Notes: a model not told the origin generated them from the letters alone. A stretch of 64,000 bases of DNA from Norana najaformis (GCA_964023275.1 OZ029914.1:11638341-11702340), one strand, 5' to 3'; positions 34,696 to 46,454 are shown, counted from the first letter of the stretch. A program made the numbers and translations.

Positions 34696-36375
34696 ATGCC
34701 TCGGAAGTGCGTAAATACTGTGGACAACTTTTGTTACATTTGTGGGGAAGTGACATTTGCCAACCAGAAGAAAAGTATCACTTATCAAGTCAAGAAGGCA
34801 TATCATGCTTACTTCGAATGCAAGGTTGGTGACCAAGACAAGCCATGGGTTCCGCATATATGCGGTGCTACATGTACAACACAGCTTTCACAGTGGTTGA
34901 ATGGCAAAAGACCATCAATGCCGTTTGCAGTTCCCATGGTGTGGAGAGAGCAAAGCAACCACGTAGATGACTGTTACTTCTGCTTGGTTCCTCCTCTTTC
35001 CGGTGGAATAACGAAGCAAAAGAAGTCGACAATAGTCTACCCAAACATTCCGTCAGCATTGAGACCAGTTCCACATGGTGATGGACTTCCTATTCCAGAA
35101 CCTCCAGCAGAATATATTTTCCTTGATTCATCTGATGAGGACAAGGGTGAGCCGACATGTTCTTCTCCTGGTCCGTCAGCGTGCAGTGATCCCGATTTTC
35201 ACTGTGGTGCATCATCAACCCCACACAGAATAACACAGGAAGAACTAAATGACCTTGTTCGTGATTTGGACTTATCCAAAAACAAGGCAGAATTGCTAGG
35301 ATCAAGACTCCAACAATGGAATCTTCTAGAAGAAGATGTCACAATTACTTCATATAGAAAGCGCCATCAGCAGTTGGAACCTTTCTTTATGAAGCAAGGT
35401 AATCTGGTATTCTGTTCCAATATTGACGACCTCATGAATGCCTTACAGATCACTCATGACCCACAAGAATGGAGACTCTTTGTAGACTCTTCAACACTGA
35501 GTCTTAAGGCTGTGCTTTTTCACAATGGAAACCGTCTTCCATCTATTCCATTAGCGCATGCTGTCCACATGAAAGAGACATACGATAACCTAAAACAGCT
35601 ACTGCATTCCATTGACTATAACAGGTACAAATGGCACCTGTGTGGTGATTTGAAGGTAGTTGCCATTTTAATGGGACTGCAGCAAGGATATACAAAATAT
35701 ATGTGTTTCTTGTGTGAGTGGGATAGCCGAGCAAGAGAGTTGCACTACGTGCGGAAGGAATGGACTCCCAGACAAAACATGGCAGTTGGACAGAAGAATA
35801 TCCAGCACCCAGCTCTGGTCGAGGCTCACAAAATCCTACTACCACCCCTTCACATCAAACTAGGTTTGGTGAAGAACTTCGTGAAAGCCATGGACCGCAC
35901 TTCGCCAGCTTTCCGATACTTGCATGAAAAATTCCCTCGACTCAGCGAAGCAAAGATTAAAGAGGGAGTTTTTGTGGGTCCTCAGATTAGAGAACTCTTC
36001 AAAGATGACCGCTTCAACAACTTGCTGGAGGGTGATGCGAAACAAGCATGGAATGCTTTTCGTCTAGTGTCTACAGACTTTCTGGGGAATGTTAGGGCAG
36101 AAAACTACAAGGAACTAGTAGAAGACATGCTCAAGCAGTACCAGAAATTTCGCTGCAATATGTCTCTGAAGATGCATTTCCTTCATTCCCATCTGGATTT
36201 CTTCCCTGACAACTGTGGTATGGTTAGTGACGAACATGGCGAACGTTTTCATCAAGATATCGCAACAATGGAGCAAAGGTACCAGGGAAAATGGTCCACT
36301 ACAATGTTGGCTGACTACTGCTGGACACTCCGCAGAGATGTTCCCGAACAGCTGTACAAGAGACAGGCAAAATAA
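34696..36375 (+). CDS. Putative transposase (559 aa) of the CACTG-ended transposon
   Basis: Single uninterrupted frame from ATG to TAA, centred between the inverted ends and downstream of a TATA box. The N-terminus has paired Cys/His likely to bind zinc (C13-x2-C16, H54-x-C56-x3-C60, H89-x3-C93-x2-C96), a plausible DNA-binding module. A low-complexity acidic/Ser-Pro linker covers about 135-180. The C-terminal half holds conserved-looking blocks: FVDSSTLSLKAVL with D264, HLCGDLKVVAILMGLQ with D318, CFLCEWDSRAR with C337 and C340, and SDEHGERFHQDI with E513/E516. I propose D264, D318 and E513 or E516 as a DDE triad, the long gap between second D and E being an all-helical insertion as in hAT- and Transib-like enzymes. 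Similar proteins occur, from memory, as uncharacterised genes in arthropods, hydra and molluscs. Catalytic assignment is inference. Confidence 0.75.
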   Translation: MPRKCVNTVDNFCYICGEVTFANQKKSITYQVKKAYHAYFECKVGDQDKPWVPHICGATCTTQLSQWLNGKRPSMPFAVPMVWREQSNHVDDCYFCLVPPLSGGITKQKKSTIVYPNIPSALRPVPHGDGLPIPEPPAEYIFLDSSDEDKGEPTCSSPGPSACSDPDFHCGASSTPHRITQEELNDLVRDLDLSKNKAELLGSRLQQWNLLEEDVTITSYRKRHQQLEPFFMKQGNLVFCSNIDDLMNALQITHDPQEWRLFVDSSTLSLKAVLFHNGNRLPSIPLAHAVHMKETYDNLKQLLHSIDYNRYKWHLCGDLKVVAILMGLQQGYTKYMCFLCEWDSRARELHYVRKEWTPRQNMAVGQKNIQHPALVEAHKILLPPLHIKLGLVKNFVKAMDRTSPAFRYLHEKFPRLSEAKIKEGVFVGPQIRELFKDDRFNNLLEGDAKQAWNAFRLVSTDFLGNVRAENYKELVEDMLKQYQKFRCNMSLKMHFLHSHLDFFPDNCGMVSDEHGERFHQDIATMEQRYQGKWSTTMLADYCWTLRRDVPEQLYKRQAK

Positions 36376-36601
36376 TCTAAGAACTAGTCTATGACCTGGT
36401 TTTTACAAATATTAACTGTAAGTGTATCACTATTGGCATGCATTGTGCGATATAAAATTACTTCATTTCAGATTACAAAAAAACTAGAGCCAATTCGGCA
36501 TTTTCACTGTCATATTCGTGTTCAGCACATACAAATTGATAAGAACTGACTAATTTCATTTCAGTAACATGACTTTTGTAAAAATTTGTTGTCCAGTGTT
36601 A

Positions 36602-39360
36602 TCTTCCTTAAACATATATCGAATTATCGTCTTTGGAGGTTCTTAAACAACTGATCTAAATAACCAGGTACAAATATATACAAATATATACATACACGCA
36701 TACAGCACGCATACATGTTGCATCCAATAAACCAAGACACAATGTGCGTAACAACCTAACAACTACTGTTATCCTGTTAAATATATTTATAAAAATCAGT
36801 TAAATTACTAAAACGGATATTTAAAGATTTACAGCAATGTCAGCGCATGGAAGGTCAGATATGTAATTATGTAATGTAAAGAAGAGCAGCGATTCACCCT
36901 CAGCCAGGCAGCTTGTCCTCCCTGAAAAATTAATTCGCTCATTCAGTCCTCAGCTTATCCCGTTCTATGCGCGTAGATGTTTCTAAAGTAATTATGGAGT
37001 TTACATAATATAATCCATAATTAATTACTATTTGCAGATCTTATTCTTGTGTGAGGAATAAACAACTGCCTGAAACAGATAGTCCAGTCGTATATTCCGC
37101 GTATAAACATATTTAAATTAAATTTCTAATAGTTCTAATTTGTCTCTTTGTTTCGATACGTAAAAGATCATAAGTGTAGTTCACACACACTTTATATGGC
37201 GTTACACATCTTTGTCTGCCGCTGTTTTGTAGCTTCAGTGCGACTCTCCCTCCGCAGCCAAACCCCCTGGAGACACTGTTGGACCAGACAAAGGATGCTC
37301 AAGAAATGCGTGTCCTTATATAGCGCCTGCATAATTCAATCGACTGAGTCAAAGCCGTTGGGTATCGATTTAAAAGCACACTATCCAAATGATTAGGATT
37401 AGATTAGCCGTCGGCGATGATTAAAGACGCGCCGAAGACAGAAGCCGTTTACAGATAGATTGGGCTAATGTTCCGAGATTAGCTGCGCATCACAGGGAGA
37501 TATCGTCAGTAAATCTAATTAGACTTATATACTCCCTCTGTCTCATCAACTTTTTCCCCTCTGGTACTGTCTATCATCTCCCAGCTATCTCGTTCTCTTT
37601 CTCATTCTCTCTCTACTTCCTCTCGTTCTTCTCATTCGCCCTCTAATGCCACCTCTCATTTTCCCTCTCATTCTCCTCATTTTTATTCACATTCTCTTTT
37701 ACATACTCGCTCTCGTTTTCTCATTCTAAGCTCTATTCTGTATCAGTGGTCACAACAACAACAACAACGACGACGACGACGACAACGTTAGCGTTGGTAA
37801 AATTGTAGTGTTACATTGCTGGATCGGAGTTGTTGAGAGATGGCGTCGAAGCTGCAGTGAAGAACAGCTGTGTCTCCAACAGCAACGGTCGTCACGCTCC
37901 AGATGAATTCAACGGAATTCAACAGCGGATTCACATTGTCCACTGAAAAAGCAGAAACAAAGCAGAAAAACGTCAGTACTCAGTAATCTGCTCCTCCTAA
38001 ATATACCCTTCAAACATTGACAATTATGATGATGACGACAAAGACGACGATAATGATTTCATGACGATGATGGTCACAAAGATAACGATGCTGATGACGA
38101 CGACGACGACGATGATAATTTACGTTGATAATAATGCAATAGGATTTGTCATGTGGTCAGTAATTCATATCAATTTTCGTTGTAGCATAATGGCATCATC
38201 CGTGGCATGAGTGGATCTGCAGTGAACGTGAGCTGACTGGGCTTTTTGACTTGGCTTGACCGTCGTTGGCGATGACCATTTTCAAGCCCAAGTAGGCTCA
38301 CTCACTCATCGACTGTCCCTACCCCATCAGTCGACTTACAACGACCACTTTATCATTCGCATCAACGACGCTACGGATGGACGATATTGTGACGAGTTAA
38401 TGAACCCGATATCTGACCCCTGCAGCTCCTCCCAGCCTCTCCCTCTAATCGTCGCCGGATCGCTGACCTTCCAGTTAAAGCGTGGGTTCGTGAATAAGAC
38501 ATGAACGGCCAAAAGTATCCACAGTCACAAAGCTTTACAGCTGCATAAGGACTCCGCAGTCCATTCGATTCAGACAGTAAATCTCGGATAGAATCAGGTG
38601 CCACTCCTCCTCCTCCTCCCTGAATAGCAACTAAATAGCTCTGCTATTATGAAGCAGTCTACCACGCACCACCGTAGAGCCAATAAAACAGGACGTTAGA
38701 TGGCAGCCACAGCAGACGGCGGACGGTGGAACTATGGGGCGCCAAGAGCAGCCAGCAACCGAGATAATTGCCTGAAATTCAGCCGATTAAAGTCTGAGAG
38801 GCGAAGAAGAAAGAGGCTAATCCCCCACGCAGCCAGTCGGTTCCTTGGCCACCAAAGGAGACATGGAGGGCAAGTCAAGCGTAACGACGTTTTAATTCAT
38901 ATTCTGCTCAAAAGTTCTTTGGAGCCGCATCAAGCACACACGCAAACACACCCACACCTACGCTCCTGCGCCACAGATACGCATATTTATATCCTCATAT
39001 GTTATAGATGCACTACTGAAATTATACTTAATAATAATGTATGTGTCTAATTGATTGTGTAAATATATTATATATAATTTTATTCATCCCATATTTTTGT
39101 CCGCTTCCTTTGTCATTCTTTAAGTGAAGAGGCGCAGACTGTGACGCATGTATTAAGCGTTGCATTCAGATCTATAGCCTGATAATACAGACTTAACAAA
39201 GCCCCCTCTAATCCATATTCACATTAGCAGCATCTTTCGAAAATACCTTTTTACATGACACTAGACGGGACCCTTAAGAAGACGTCTATAGAAGCACAGC
39301 TGCTTCTGTGCTCCACGATTCATGCATATAATAGGTGGCGCTTCACGTGAAAAATTTTTA
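36602..39360. other. No gene seen
   Basis: Contains pyrimidine-rich CTCATTCT-type DNA at 37530-37730, CAA/CGA triplets at 37755-37785 and GAC/GAT triplets at 38030-38120. 37314-37330 has an ATATAGCGCC motif like one at 61477-61486. ORFs at 38256-38604 and 38700-39050 show no domain. Confidence 0.5.
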
Positions 39361-39407
39361 TGTCCCGTGCAAAGTTACTTGAAATCCGTTATATAAATAC
39401 TCAGATA

Positions 39408-39664
39408 CATATATATGCATGCATGCATGCCTACACACATACATACATGCATACAGACAGACAGACATATATACAGACAGACAGACATACATACACCCAT
39501 ACATACATACACACATACATACATACAGTCATATTACAGACACACATACATATATACAGTCATACACATACAGACATGCAGACATACATACAGACAGACA
39601 TACACACATGCATGCAGTCATACATACATACACACATACAAACACATACATACATACACACACA
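39408..39664. repeat. (CATA)n/(CAGA)n tetranucleotide array
   Basis: Long imperfect array of CATA, CAGA and CACA units. The His/Thr-rich ORFs in three plus frames are artefacts of it. Confidence 0.95.
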
Positions 39665-39925
39665 TTCGGTACTTTGGAAAAATCAGTTATTTTATAATCA
39701 TCTTTACCAATCAATCATTTATAGCAAGAAAAGCATCTGTGTAGCATTAGAATGTTTGGAACTGCATGGAACAGAACTTTCTACCCTACGGGAAACGAAC
39801 TTAATATGAAGGCCTACATGGCTTACTCTAAGTGGGGTTTTGTGTAGGGACAACACGAAAAATCGTGATATCTGGAAATTGTAACTCGTGTACCATGTAA
39901 TAATTATGGTAATATTTATGAATAA
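39665..39925. other. No gene seen
   Basis: Unassigned. Confidence 0.4.
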
Positions 39926-39929
39926 TTCG

Positions 39930-40240
39930 CAGTGGCTTACGCGACTTTTTATTCAGGTGGTCCGGTACCTGGACGAAAACTGAGGAGGCCTGGGACAGCA
40001 AGCTCCCTAACAACAACCTGCTTGGGAAGCTGCGTGCGATCCCCAGGAGGTTTGGGGTGAGGTCCTGTAAGCAAAACCATTTTGAAACATTTAATATGAA
40101 ATTGGGCACATCTTGGCTAAATGTTTTTGCGACTTTTGTTTCAGCCAGATGGTCCAGTACCTATGTGGAATTGAGGGGGCTTGAGACAGAGAGCGCCGAA
40201 GACACGAAACCCTAACGAAAAGGGTCTCTGAGTGGAGTCG
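39930..40240 (+). repeat. Two diverged tandem copies of a ~180-bp unit
   Basis: GCGACTTTTTATTCAGGTGG.CCGGTACCTGG at about 39949 and GCGACTTTTGTTTCAG..AGATGGTCCAGTACCT at about 40129, each followed by TGAGG.GGC.TG.GACAG. Confidence 0.7.
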
Positions 40241-41218
40241 CAAGATCCCCACTGAGGTCCGGAGGCTAAGCAACAGAATCAAATGCATTTTGCCGATATA
40301 AAACGGACCAGTAATCGAATGCGTCTGGAATATACTTAATTTCCGACAAAGCACAGTGAAGAGTCATTGATCGGGGCGGGGTAACACCGTAACACCTAAA
40401 AATCTCATCGGATCTGCACGAACCCTAAGGTTCGTGGTCTTGGTCTCAGGGGGTTCAAGTCCCAGGACTCCATGCCAGGTAAGCCACTAATAATTTGTAC
40501 ATACATATGTACTACGGCTCTCTATAAATCATCTTAGTATTTTTGTTATACAACTTTGCAAAATCAAATAATGAACACGGCCTGTGCATGTGTATGTGCA
40601 GTCGTTGTCACCGGTGTAATCATTCAGCGATGGTGGATAGTTCGGTGCAACTGCTACTGAATCAGTTTCGAGCAAATCGAGTCAAATGATCGTCTGATTA
40701 TTTCAGGAAATGATTGATTCGAATTGATTCGACGAAATCTACCGCAGGTCTAATAAATCGACTGACTTCACTGACTTTCAAAGGCAACTCAAAGGCATTT
40801 AGAGTCGGCCTCGTTTCTGCCTTACACATATACATATACAATACATACACATGCACATATACATACACATTTAGCTCATTCGCCTCATTGTGATTTGTAA
40901 CCCGCGGGTTATCAAAGTAATAGCGCCTATTTTGTGTAGGTGTAAAGTGATTGACGAACACCTTTTGAAGTGCTAATAAATTTTCTGTCATAGCCCTGAG
41001 CTTAAGAGTGAACAGACTACTTACAGTCTGGCTTTCAGACCGCGTCCAAACAATACAGCTGCTTGAGGGTATCGGCCATATTTTGTAAACAGCTCTATAG
41101 GGAAATATTATAGTCTTGTCATGCTAACCTTTAATTACGACATCTCATTCACCTGAAGGCATATCAGCAACAGCTGCCTGAATTCATAAGTACGCAAACA
41201 CATGCATGTGCAGAGTAT
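40241..41218. other. No gene seen
   Basis: A possible B-box-like GGGTTCAAGTCCC near 40449 may be a SINE remnant. CATA-rich DNA lies at 40828-40870. Confidence 0.4.
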
Positions 41219-41292
41219 AATAATACCTCTAACTCTGCCTCTAACTAAGCCTCTAATTATGCCTCTAACTACGCTTCTAACTATGCCTCTGA
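41219..41292 (+). repeat. 12-bp minisatellite (CTCTAACTATGC)
   Basis: Six imperfect units with variation at the same few positions. Confidence 0.9.
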
Positions 41293-42850
41293 AGTCAACA
41301 CGCAACAACATGCACTTGAGCAGGATTCATCGTCGTCGTCAAAAACCGCGTCGTCATTATCATTTTGTATTTACTCTTTGCTCACTTTACTCATCGCTAT
41401 ACACAGCTGTCTGTCGTGCATTCCTCTCAGCCTGTATTGTTATCTTTGGTGATTTATAAACTCTTCCAAACTGTGTATAATGATCTCCGGTTACAGCAGA
41501 CTTCAGTGAAGACAAGTTTTTGGTCAAAGCAGCAGCGCCTCATAAATACTATAGCCTACTGCGTAACTGGCCAGAGATGTTCAATGTTTAGTAATAGTAC
41601 TAGTTGCAGCAATAACAACAGCTATGGTAACTGAATTTGTAATTGCAATTAATGAATTTTTGCAACTGTAGTGGTAATAATGGCAATTAAATATATTAAT
41701 TCTCAATCTGGGTGAATGCACAGAAGGGAATGCAAGACTTTTCTTCTTCATCCCCTATAGCCATGTACTTCACAGCGTTTCTTTTGGTAGGCTCTCAAGT
41801 AGCGCTCCAAAAAATGTTCTGCTCAGTTACTAAGAGGTGCAGGCAGAGGTATTTCATAGGCGGCGTCGGTGTCTTGTGTTTGATGTCACTGTCAAGATAA
41901 TTGGCTGCTGGCACTGACACCTACGACTGACGGCATCTTCGAATAAATCAGAAAAGATGATGGGACCTATTGTCGGGAACAGACCCGATTGTAACCCTCA
42001 ACTATTGGATTGAAGAAAATTATACGCCGATGTATGTAGGCCCAGAGCGTTTTGGCTGCGTATGAATACGGGTCTAAAAATATGCGCCAGGTGACAGCAA
42101 TGCTTGCAGCCTTAAAGCCAAGTTTATTAAGACGCTCAACGGTACGAAATGCCTACGGGCGTTTTCTTTATACTTGCTCTGATGTATACACAACATATAC
42201 AACTTCATCATTCAATAGCTGTAGCACTTGAGTCATGTTACATTCGACCGGTGTAGCTATTACATTCACTTATAATTATTTTTTGAATCTTTTGTAGCCA
42301 AAACTACAAAACGACGGTGTGCTGATGACAGCCGAATCTTGTATGTACATATGTATATAAATGTAGTTGCATATGTATAGACATGTAGTTGCATATGTAT
42401 ATAATGTATGTGTATATGGATATACATCCATTTACGTGTTCAAGCCCTCTATGAGGCGGTTACTCTGTAGGGACCTTGAGCAAGTCCTTCACTCGCAATT
42501 GCTTAGAGCCATCGATTGATGCCTAGTCATTAGCTAGTGGCGCTTAATAAATGCAGAAATAATAATAATACAGGCTGATATGTATTATCAGATTCATATT
42601 TCATTGATATACATATATCGTATCGTATGTGAAACCTGGTCTGTGTATAATACGATCGTGTTGTTGCAATATAGCAATGAAATATTATGCGCTGCCTGTC
42701 TACATAACAACCCACCGAACCAAACACCAGTGACTCTTTACTGACGGAAGATGGGCGTAGAGACAGAGACGTACGCAGGAACATACAGGGAAGACGGTCT
42801 TGGCGGAATACATGGACGGAGAGAGTGTGACAGAAAGACGCAGATGCACG
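41293..42850. other. No gene seen
   Basis: ORFs at 41365-41634 and 41712-41900 lack recognisable domains. ATGTATA-rich DNA lies at 42340-42425. Confidence 0.45.
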
Positions 42851-42864
42851 GAGAAATAGAGTGA

Positions 42865-42868
42865 GAAC

Positions 42869-42902
<34 letters not shown>

Positions 42903-42935
42903 CAGAGAGAGACAGAGAGAGAGAGAGCGAGAGCG
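42865..42935. repeat. (GA)n/(GACAGA)n tract
   Basis: Imperfect purine-rich repeats. Confidence 0.9.
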
Positions 42936-43763
42936 GTAAAGGTTAAAACGTAACGGTAAAGGTCACATGCACGTCTGTATAGAAAATGCCCCTCGGAAGC
43001 GTCGTTCCCAGGTTGAAGAATCTTTCAACTGAAGCGCAAACCAACGACATGGAACGTCTTTTAAACTCCACGTTCGTTGCTATTCATATACCGACCCCGA
43101 AAGGATGAAGGGCTGAGAGGGCGTAGAATGGTCTGATGCCAGTTAAGCCCCGAAGAAAAGAAACAGCTCGCTACCAACAGGCTTTCCTTTGCACTCCTAA
43201 GTATAAAAACGACAGAGTTCCTTCAACATATCCAGGCTGCTTCTTAGTTTGTATACCACCATCTAGACATGCGCTCCATGGAGACTCTGATGTTACGGGT
43301 GGATCTCTGCTACCCAAGGATCTCTGCTACCCAACAGTATATTCACCCATGCATGCATGCAGACACATTCTTGATATTATAATCCACCGCCTCCATCCCA
43401 TGCTCTGCCGTCCGACGGTTCCTCCCTGCTCAGCCATGCATGGCGGAAGGCATTCGGCCAAGCAGCAGTGATCTTGTCGTCTTATAACCCTAAGCCACAT
43501 AAAGTAGGCGACAACAGTCATAAATAGCAATTCATTCCTTTATATGCTTCCATATATTTATATATACATGTATATATACGAATATACATGTTTTATTTAT
43601 AACTTTATGCATATAATATATAATATCTATAAATAACATGCGAGTGCCAACGTAGTAATCATGCGTGTCTATGATATCCCCACATACCGGTTTATGCGTT
43701 ATATGGATATATAATGTTTTGTCTTATGGAAAATATATATTAAGAATTACAGACATTACAGCC

Positions 43764-43765
<2 letters not shown>
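42936..43765. other. No gene recognised
   Basis: The ORF at 43136-43471 (111 codons) has ordinary composition but no domain I can name and no splice partners. Confidence 0.4.

Positions 43766-43841
<76 letters not shown>
43766..43841. repeat. (AT)n microsatellite
   Basis: Uninterrupted AT dinucleotides, about 75 bp. Confidence 0.97.
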
Positions 43842-43843
<2 letters not shown>

Positions 43844-45106
43844 AAGATGAATCTATGAATCATTGTATAATATACACTAGATATATTCAGCGCATGTATG
43901 TTCTTCCTGATGCCAAAATGTTTCTGTCTGTCCACGGCGGGGGACAACGTTTCCTGCAGGGCAGAGACGGCATGGCTCCCCACCCTATGCACATCCACCC
44001 TCCCTTCGGTCGCCGACCCTCAGCCCCCAAATACACCGAACCAGACACCTCCTCCATTCGAACGCTTTAATTACTCCGAGTCCATGTAGGAAAAAACTGG
44101 ACCTATAGCAGAACAGCCCGAGGCTCTGCATGCAGTACACCGTGGCGCAAAAAATGACCACCCCCGTCGTTGTAATCGTCGTTACATTTATCTTATTCGT
44201 AGGTGGCGACCGAAGGGAATTTATGACATCCGGTTCCTCGTGGAATATTTTTAGATTTTTGTGCGTCGGGTCAAGCAGCGATTGGTCGAGTGAATGCCGC
44301 GTGGCAATTCCCCGCTGTGCCCTGAGTTCGAATCTCGGTGCTAGTGGAATAAGAAACATGTTGTCATGAATGAACAATAGACAAATAGACTACCGTTGGC
44401 ATGATTTTTATATTTATTCACCTGCATTGTGTTAATGTACTGAACTATAGTGTCTGTGTAGACCACAGCTTGTCGAGATTCGGGTCGAGTCTTTGGGCCA
44501 ATCAGAAGTATATGAGAGAGACGATGAAACGGGCTTTGTATGCTGGCGACAGTGACATATGATGGACCATTTGATGCTGACCGACTACATAACACTTCTA
44601 TAGATATACAAGTCTACCAATAAAACGTATGGCCGTTAATCAAAATCCGAATGCTGGAACATGAGCCGCTCTATAAATCCCCTCACCGAATGAAATATAA
44701 TAAGCTCGTACTTTTATATTTGCATACATGAATCATGTGCTAATGTTATGATATTGTATCGCTATAGGTCGGATACTTGGTATCACCGATAATTCGTTCT
44801 CAACATCAAGTCGAGTATTGCGATCTTTTTTTCATCGTCTGTCTATCGCAAGTAGTTCTTCAACCTTAAAATATGATACTCAGTATACATTGGAAGCCTT
44901 CCCCACGAAGTTCGCTAACTGCAGTCAGAAAACTCGGCGATTGATAATATTATCTTTATGTTGGCTACGTACATTCTGACTGTCCTCGTACTTAATTATT
45001 CTGAGTCCATATAGGAAAACTCTGCTGATTAATTCTTCTCCTCTTGACATGCACAGATTGAGGCTTGTTTCTAACTCATACGTTTTACAAACTTTTCTTG
45101 TATGTC
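43842..45106. other. No gene seen
   Basis: A B-box-like GAGTTCGAATCTC near 44328 with TGGTCGAGTGAATGCCGCGTG upstream may be a SINE or tRNA-like remnant. Otherwise unassigned. Confidence 0.45.
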
Positions 45107-45181
<75 letters not shown>

Positions 45182-45183
45182 GT
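45107..45183. repeat. (AAT)n microsatellite
   Basis: AAT triplets with one A insertion. Confidence 0.97.
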
Positions 45184-45290
45184 AAAAGACTCTCAGTGGC
45201 TGTCCAGCGTGGGAACGCCATCTGCTTCTCCGGAACTCTACTATGAACATATAGGATAACAATAATACCAATAACTTAGAAATGCCATAT
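45184..45290 (+). mobile_element. 3' end of the restriction-endonuclease-type LINE, 5' truncated
   Basis: Reverse complement of 6726-6845 (GACTCTCAGTGGCTGTCCAGC, TCTACTATGAACATATAGGATAACAA, AACTTAGAAATG). Only the last ~105 bp of the LINE are present, followed by AAT triplets as in the longer copy. Confidence 0.8.
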
Positions 45291-45405
45291 TAGTTATAAT
45301 AATAATAATTATTATTATAATAATCATTATTATTATTATAACTAAAACAACTACAATGATAAAATATTTTTGATAATAATAATAATATTAATAATAATAA
45401 TAATT
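45291..45405. repeat. (AAT)n/(ATT)n palindromic tract
   Basis: Alternating AAT and ATT triplets forming inverted repeats. Follows the LINE 3' end. Confidence 0.85.
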
Positions 45406-45424
45406 AAAGCAGTAATGAAAATTT

Positions 45425-45775
45425 TTTGTTCACCAAGAATAGTTATAGACTTCTGGAATAACCAGAGAAAGGCAATTAGATGACTTAAGTACTTGTTATT
45501 TGTTATTACTTAATGAGGAGTGCGATAGTCAAGTGGTAATCGGACTGGACGGCCAACTGACAAGTTGGGTTTTAAATCTTTGCCAGGGTTGAAAGATTTT
45601 GGAGATTTCTGATCCACTTGTGCCTCTTCCTCCATTTTTTGCTCCTAAAACGAGTACACTGAACGCAGGCTGTCGGAGGGAAGATCAGGCAGCGAGGGAG
45701 AGGACTGGCCACCGCCTCATATAAGTAGGCGAAGAAAATGAGGTCGCTAACACCTCATGCCCATGGGCTAACTCA
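45425..45775 (+). mobile_element. SINE family 1, copy 4
   Basis: Leader GTTCACCAAGAATAG, A-box-like TAGTCAAGTGGTAAT at 45526-45540, decayed B-box near 45567-45580. The body holds CTCCTAAAACGAGTACACTGA and GGAAGATCAGGCAGCGAGGGAGAGG. Confidence 0.78.
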
Positions 45776-45781
45776 ACGGAC

Positions 45782-46068
45782 TGCTCTTCTTTCTCTTCTC
45801 CTCTCTTCTCCTCCTACTCCTTCTCCTCTTCTCTTCTTCTTCCTTCTCCTTTTCCTGCTCCTTCTCCTTCTTCTTGTTCTCTTTCTTGTTCTTGTTCTTT
45901 TTCTTGTTCTCCTACTCGTTCTGCTTCTTCTTCTTCTACTTCTGCTTCTTCTTCTATTTCTAATTCTTCTTTTTTCTTCTTCTTCATCATCATCTTCTTG
46001 TTCTTCTTGTTCTTTTTTCTTGTTCTTTCTGTTCTTCTTGTTCTTGTTGTTGTTCTTCCTCGATGTAC
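45782..46068. repeat. ~287-bp polypyrimidine (CTT/CTC/TTG) tract
   Basis: Almost pure C/T on the plus strand for its first half, then CTT with G interruptions. Leu/Phe/Ser and Arg/Glu ORFs over it are artefacts. It begins where the SINE ends. Confidence 0.93.
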
Positions 46069-46274
46069 AAGTAAGTAAAGAAACAGAGACAACTGTCTTC
46101 GCTATTTGCATTAAATATGGAACTTAGGTGGAATTCTGCTTGTCTTCCTCTGTTGGAGCGACCTCTGCATATCCAATCTGAGGGCCAAACCGATACAATA
46201 TAACAACAGTCTAATGCTTGAGACCTGCTACATCCGTGACTCTCCACAGCATCAACCCTTCACTAGATACATAT

Positions 46275-46454
46275 ATTCTCCATACTAACCTGCTTGTGCA
46301 TGAGGCAGCTCCAGATGATTTCCAGATAGTGACCCACTTTCCACGTTGGACTCCTCCTTGCCAACCGAGCGAGGACAATCCAGATCCCCCAACATTTGAG
46401 TAAGCTGGAATCCAGAAAGTGGAAATGCTCTTTTTTCACGACAACAAGGCGTAG
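46275..46454 (+). pseudogene. FAF2/UBXD8-like UBX terminal exon, copy B (one stop codon)
   Basis: Best-preserved of three copies. The frame reads ILHTNLLVHEAAPDDFQ, IVTHFPRWTPPCQPSEDN, PDPPTFE, a TAA stop (GAG TAA where E-A is expected), then AGIQKVEMLFFHDNKA and a TAG stop at 46452-46454. Apart from the internal stop, the order (FQI..NFPRR.LPC.PSE...PPT.QEAG....EVLF) fits the last ~60 residues of FAF2/UBXD8, a p97/VCP adaptor, ending with a normal C-terminus. Unlike copy A there is no polypyrimidine-AG acceptor before it (CTAGATACATAT). Downstream sequence stays colinear with copy A for about 2 kb. Non-functional as an exon here. Confidence 0.68.

Larger units (their letters stand above)
34246..36598 (+). 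mobile_element. Apparently complete CACTG-ended DNA transposon (2353 bp)
   Basis: The ends are inverted repeats: CACTGGTCAACAAA at 34246-34259 against the complement of 36585-36598 (CACTGGACAACAAA). A subterminal 18-bp perfect inverted repeat TGTGCTGAACACGAATAT is at 34305-34322 and 36512-36529. ATTGGCTCT is at 34340-34348 and 36486-36494. The element is flanked by TTA on both sides (34243-34245, 36599-36601), a 3-bp target duplication. It encloses one intronless ORF with its own promoter. CACT ends plus a 3-bp duplication fit the CACTA/EnSpm-type group, but the protein does not show motifs I can tie to a named superfamily. Confidence 0.85.

Noticed and set aside
34868-36045. Several minus-strand ORFs of 61-100 codons under the transposase
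   Set aside because: Shadows of the 559-codon plus-strand frame.
39360-39809. His/Thr/Tyr-rich ORFs of 92-149 codons
   Set aside because: Artefacts of the CATA/CAGA array, open in all three plus frames.
40430-40490. tRNA-like sequence with GGGTTCAAGTCCC
   Set aside because: Only a B-box-like motif; no A box at proper spacing and no cloverleaf.
43136-43471. 111-codon ORF
   Set aside because: No recognised domain, no splice partners and no repeat relatives in the window; not called a gene.
44270-44345. tRNA-like sequence with GAGTTCGAATCTC
   Set aside because: B-box and T-stem only; the remainder does not fold as a tRNA. Possibly a SINE relic.
45738-46127. Leu/Phe/Ser ORF (plus) and Arg/Glu/Lys ORFs (minus)
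   Set aside because: Translations of the polypyrimidine tract; no domain and open in several frames at once.
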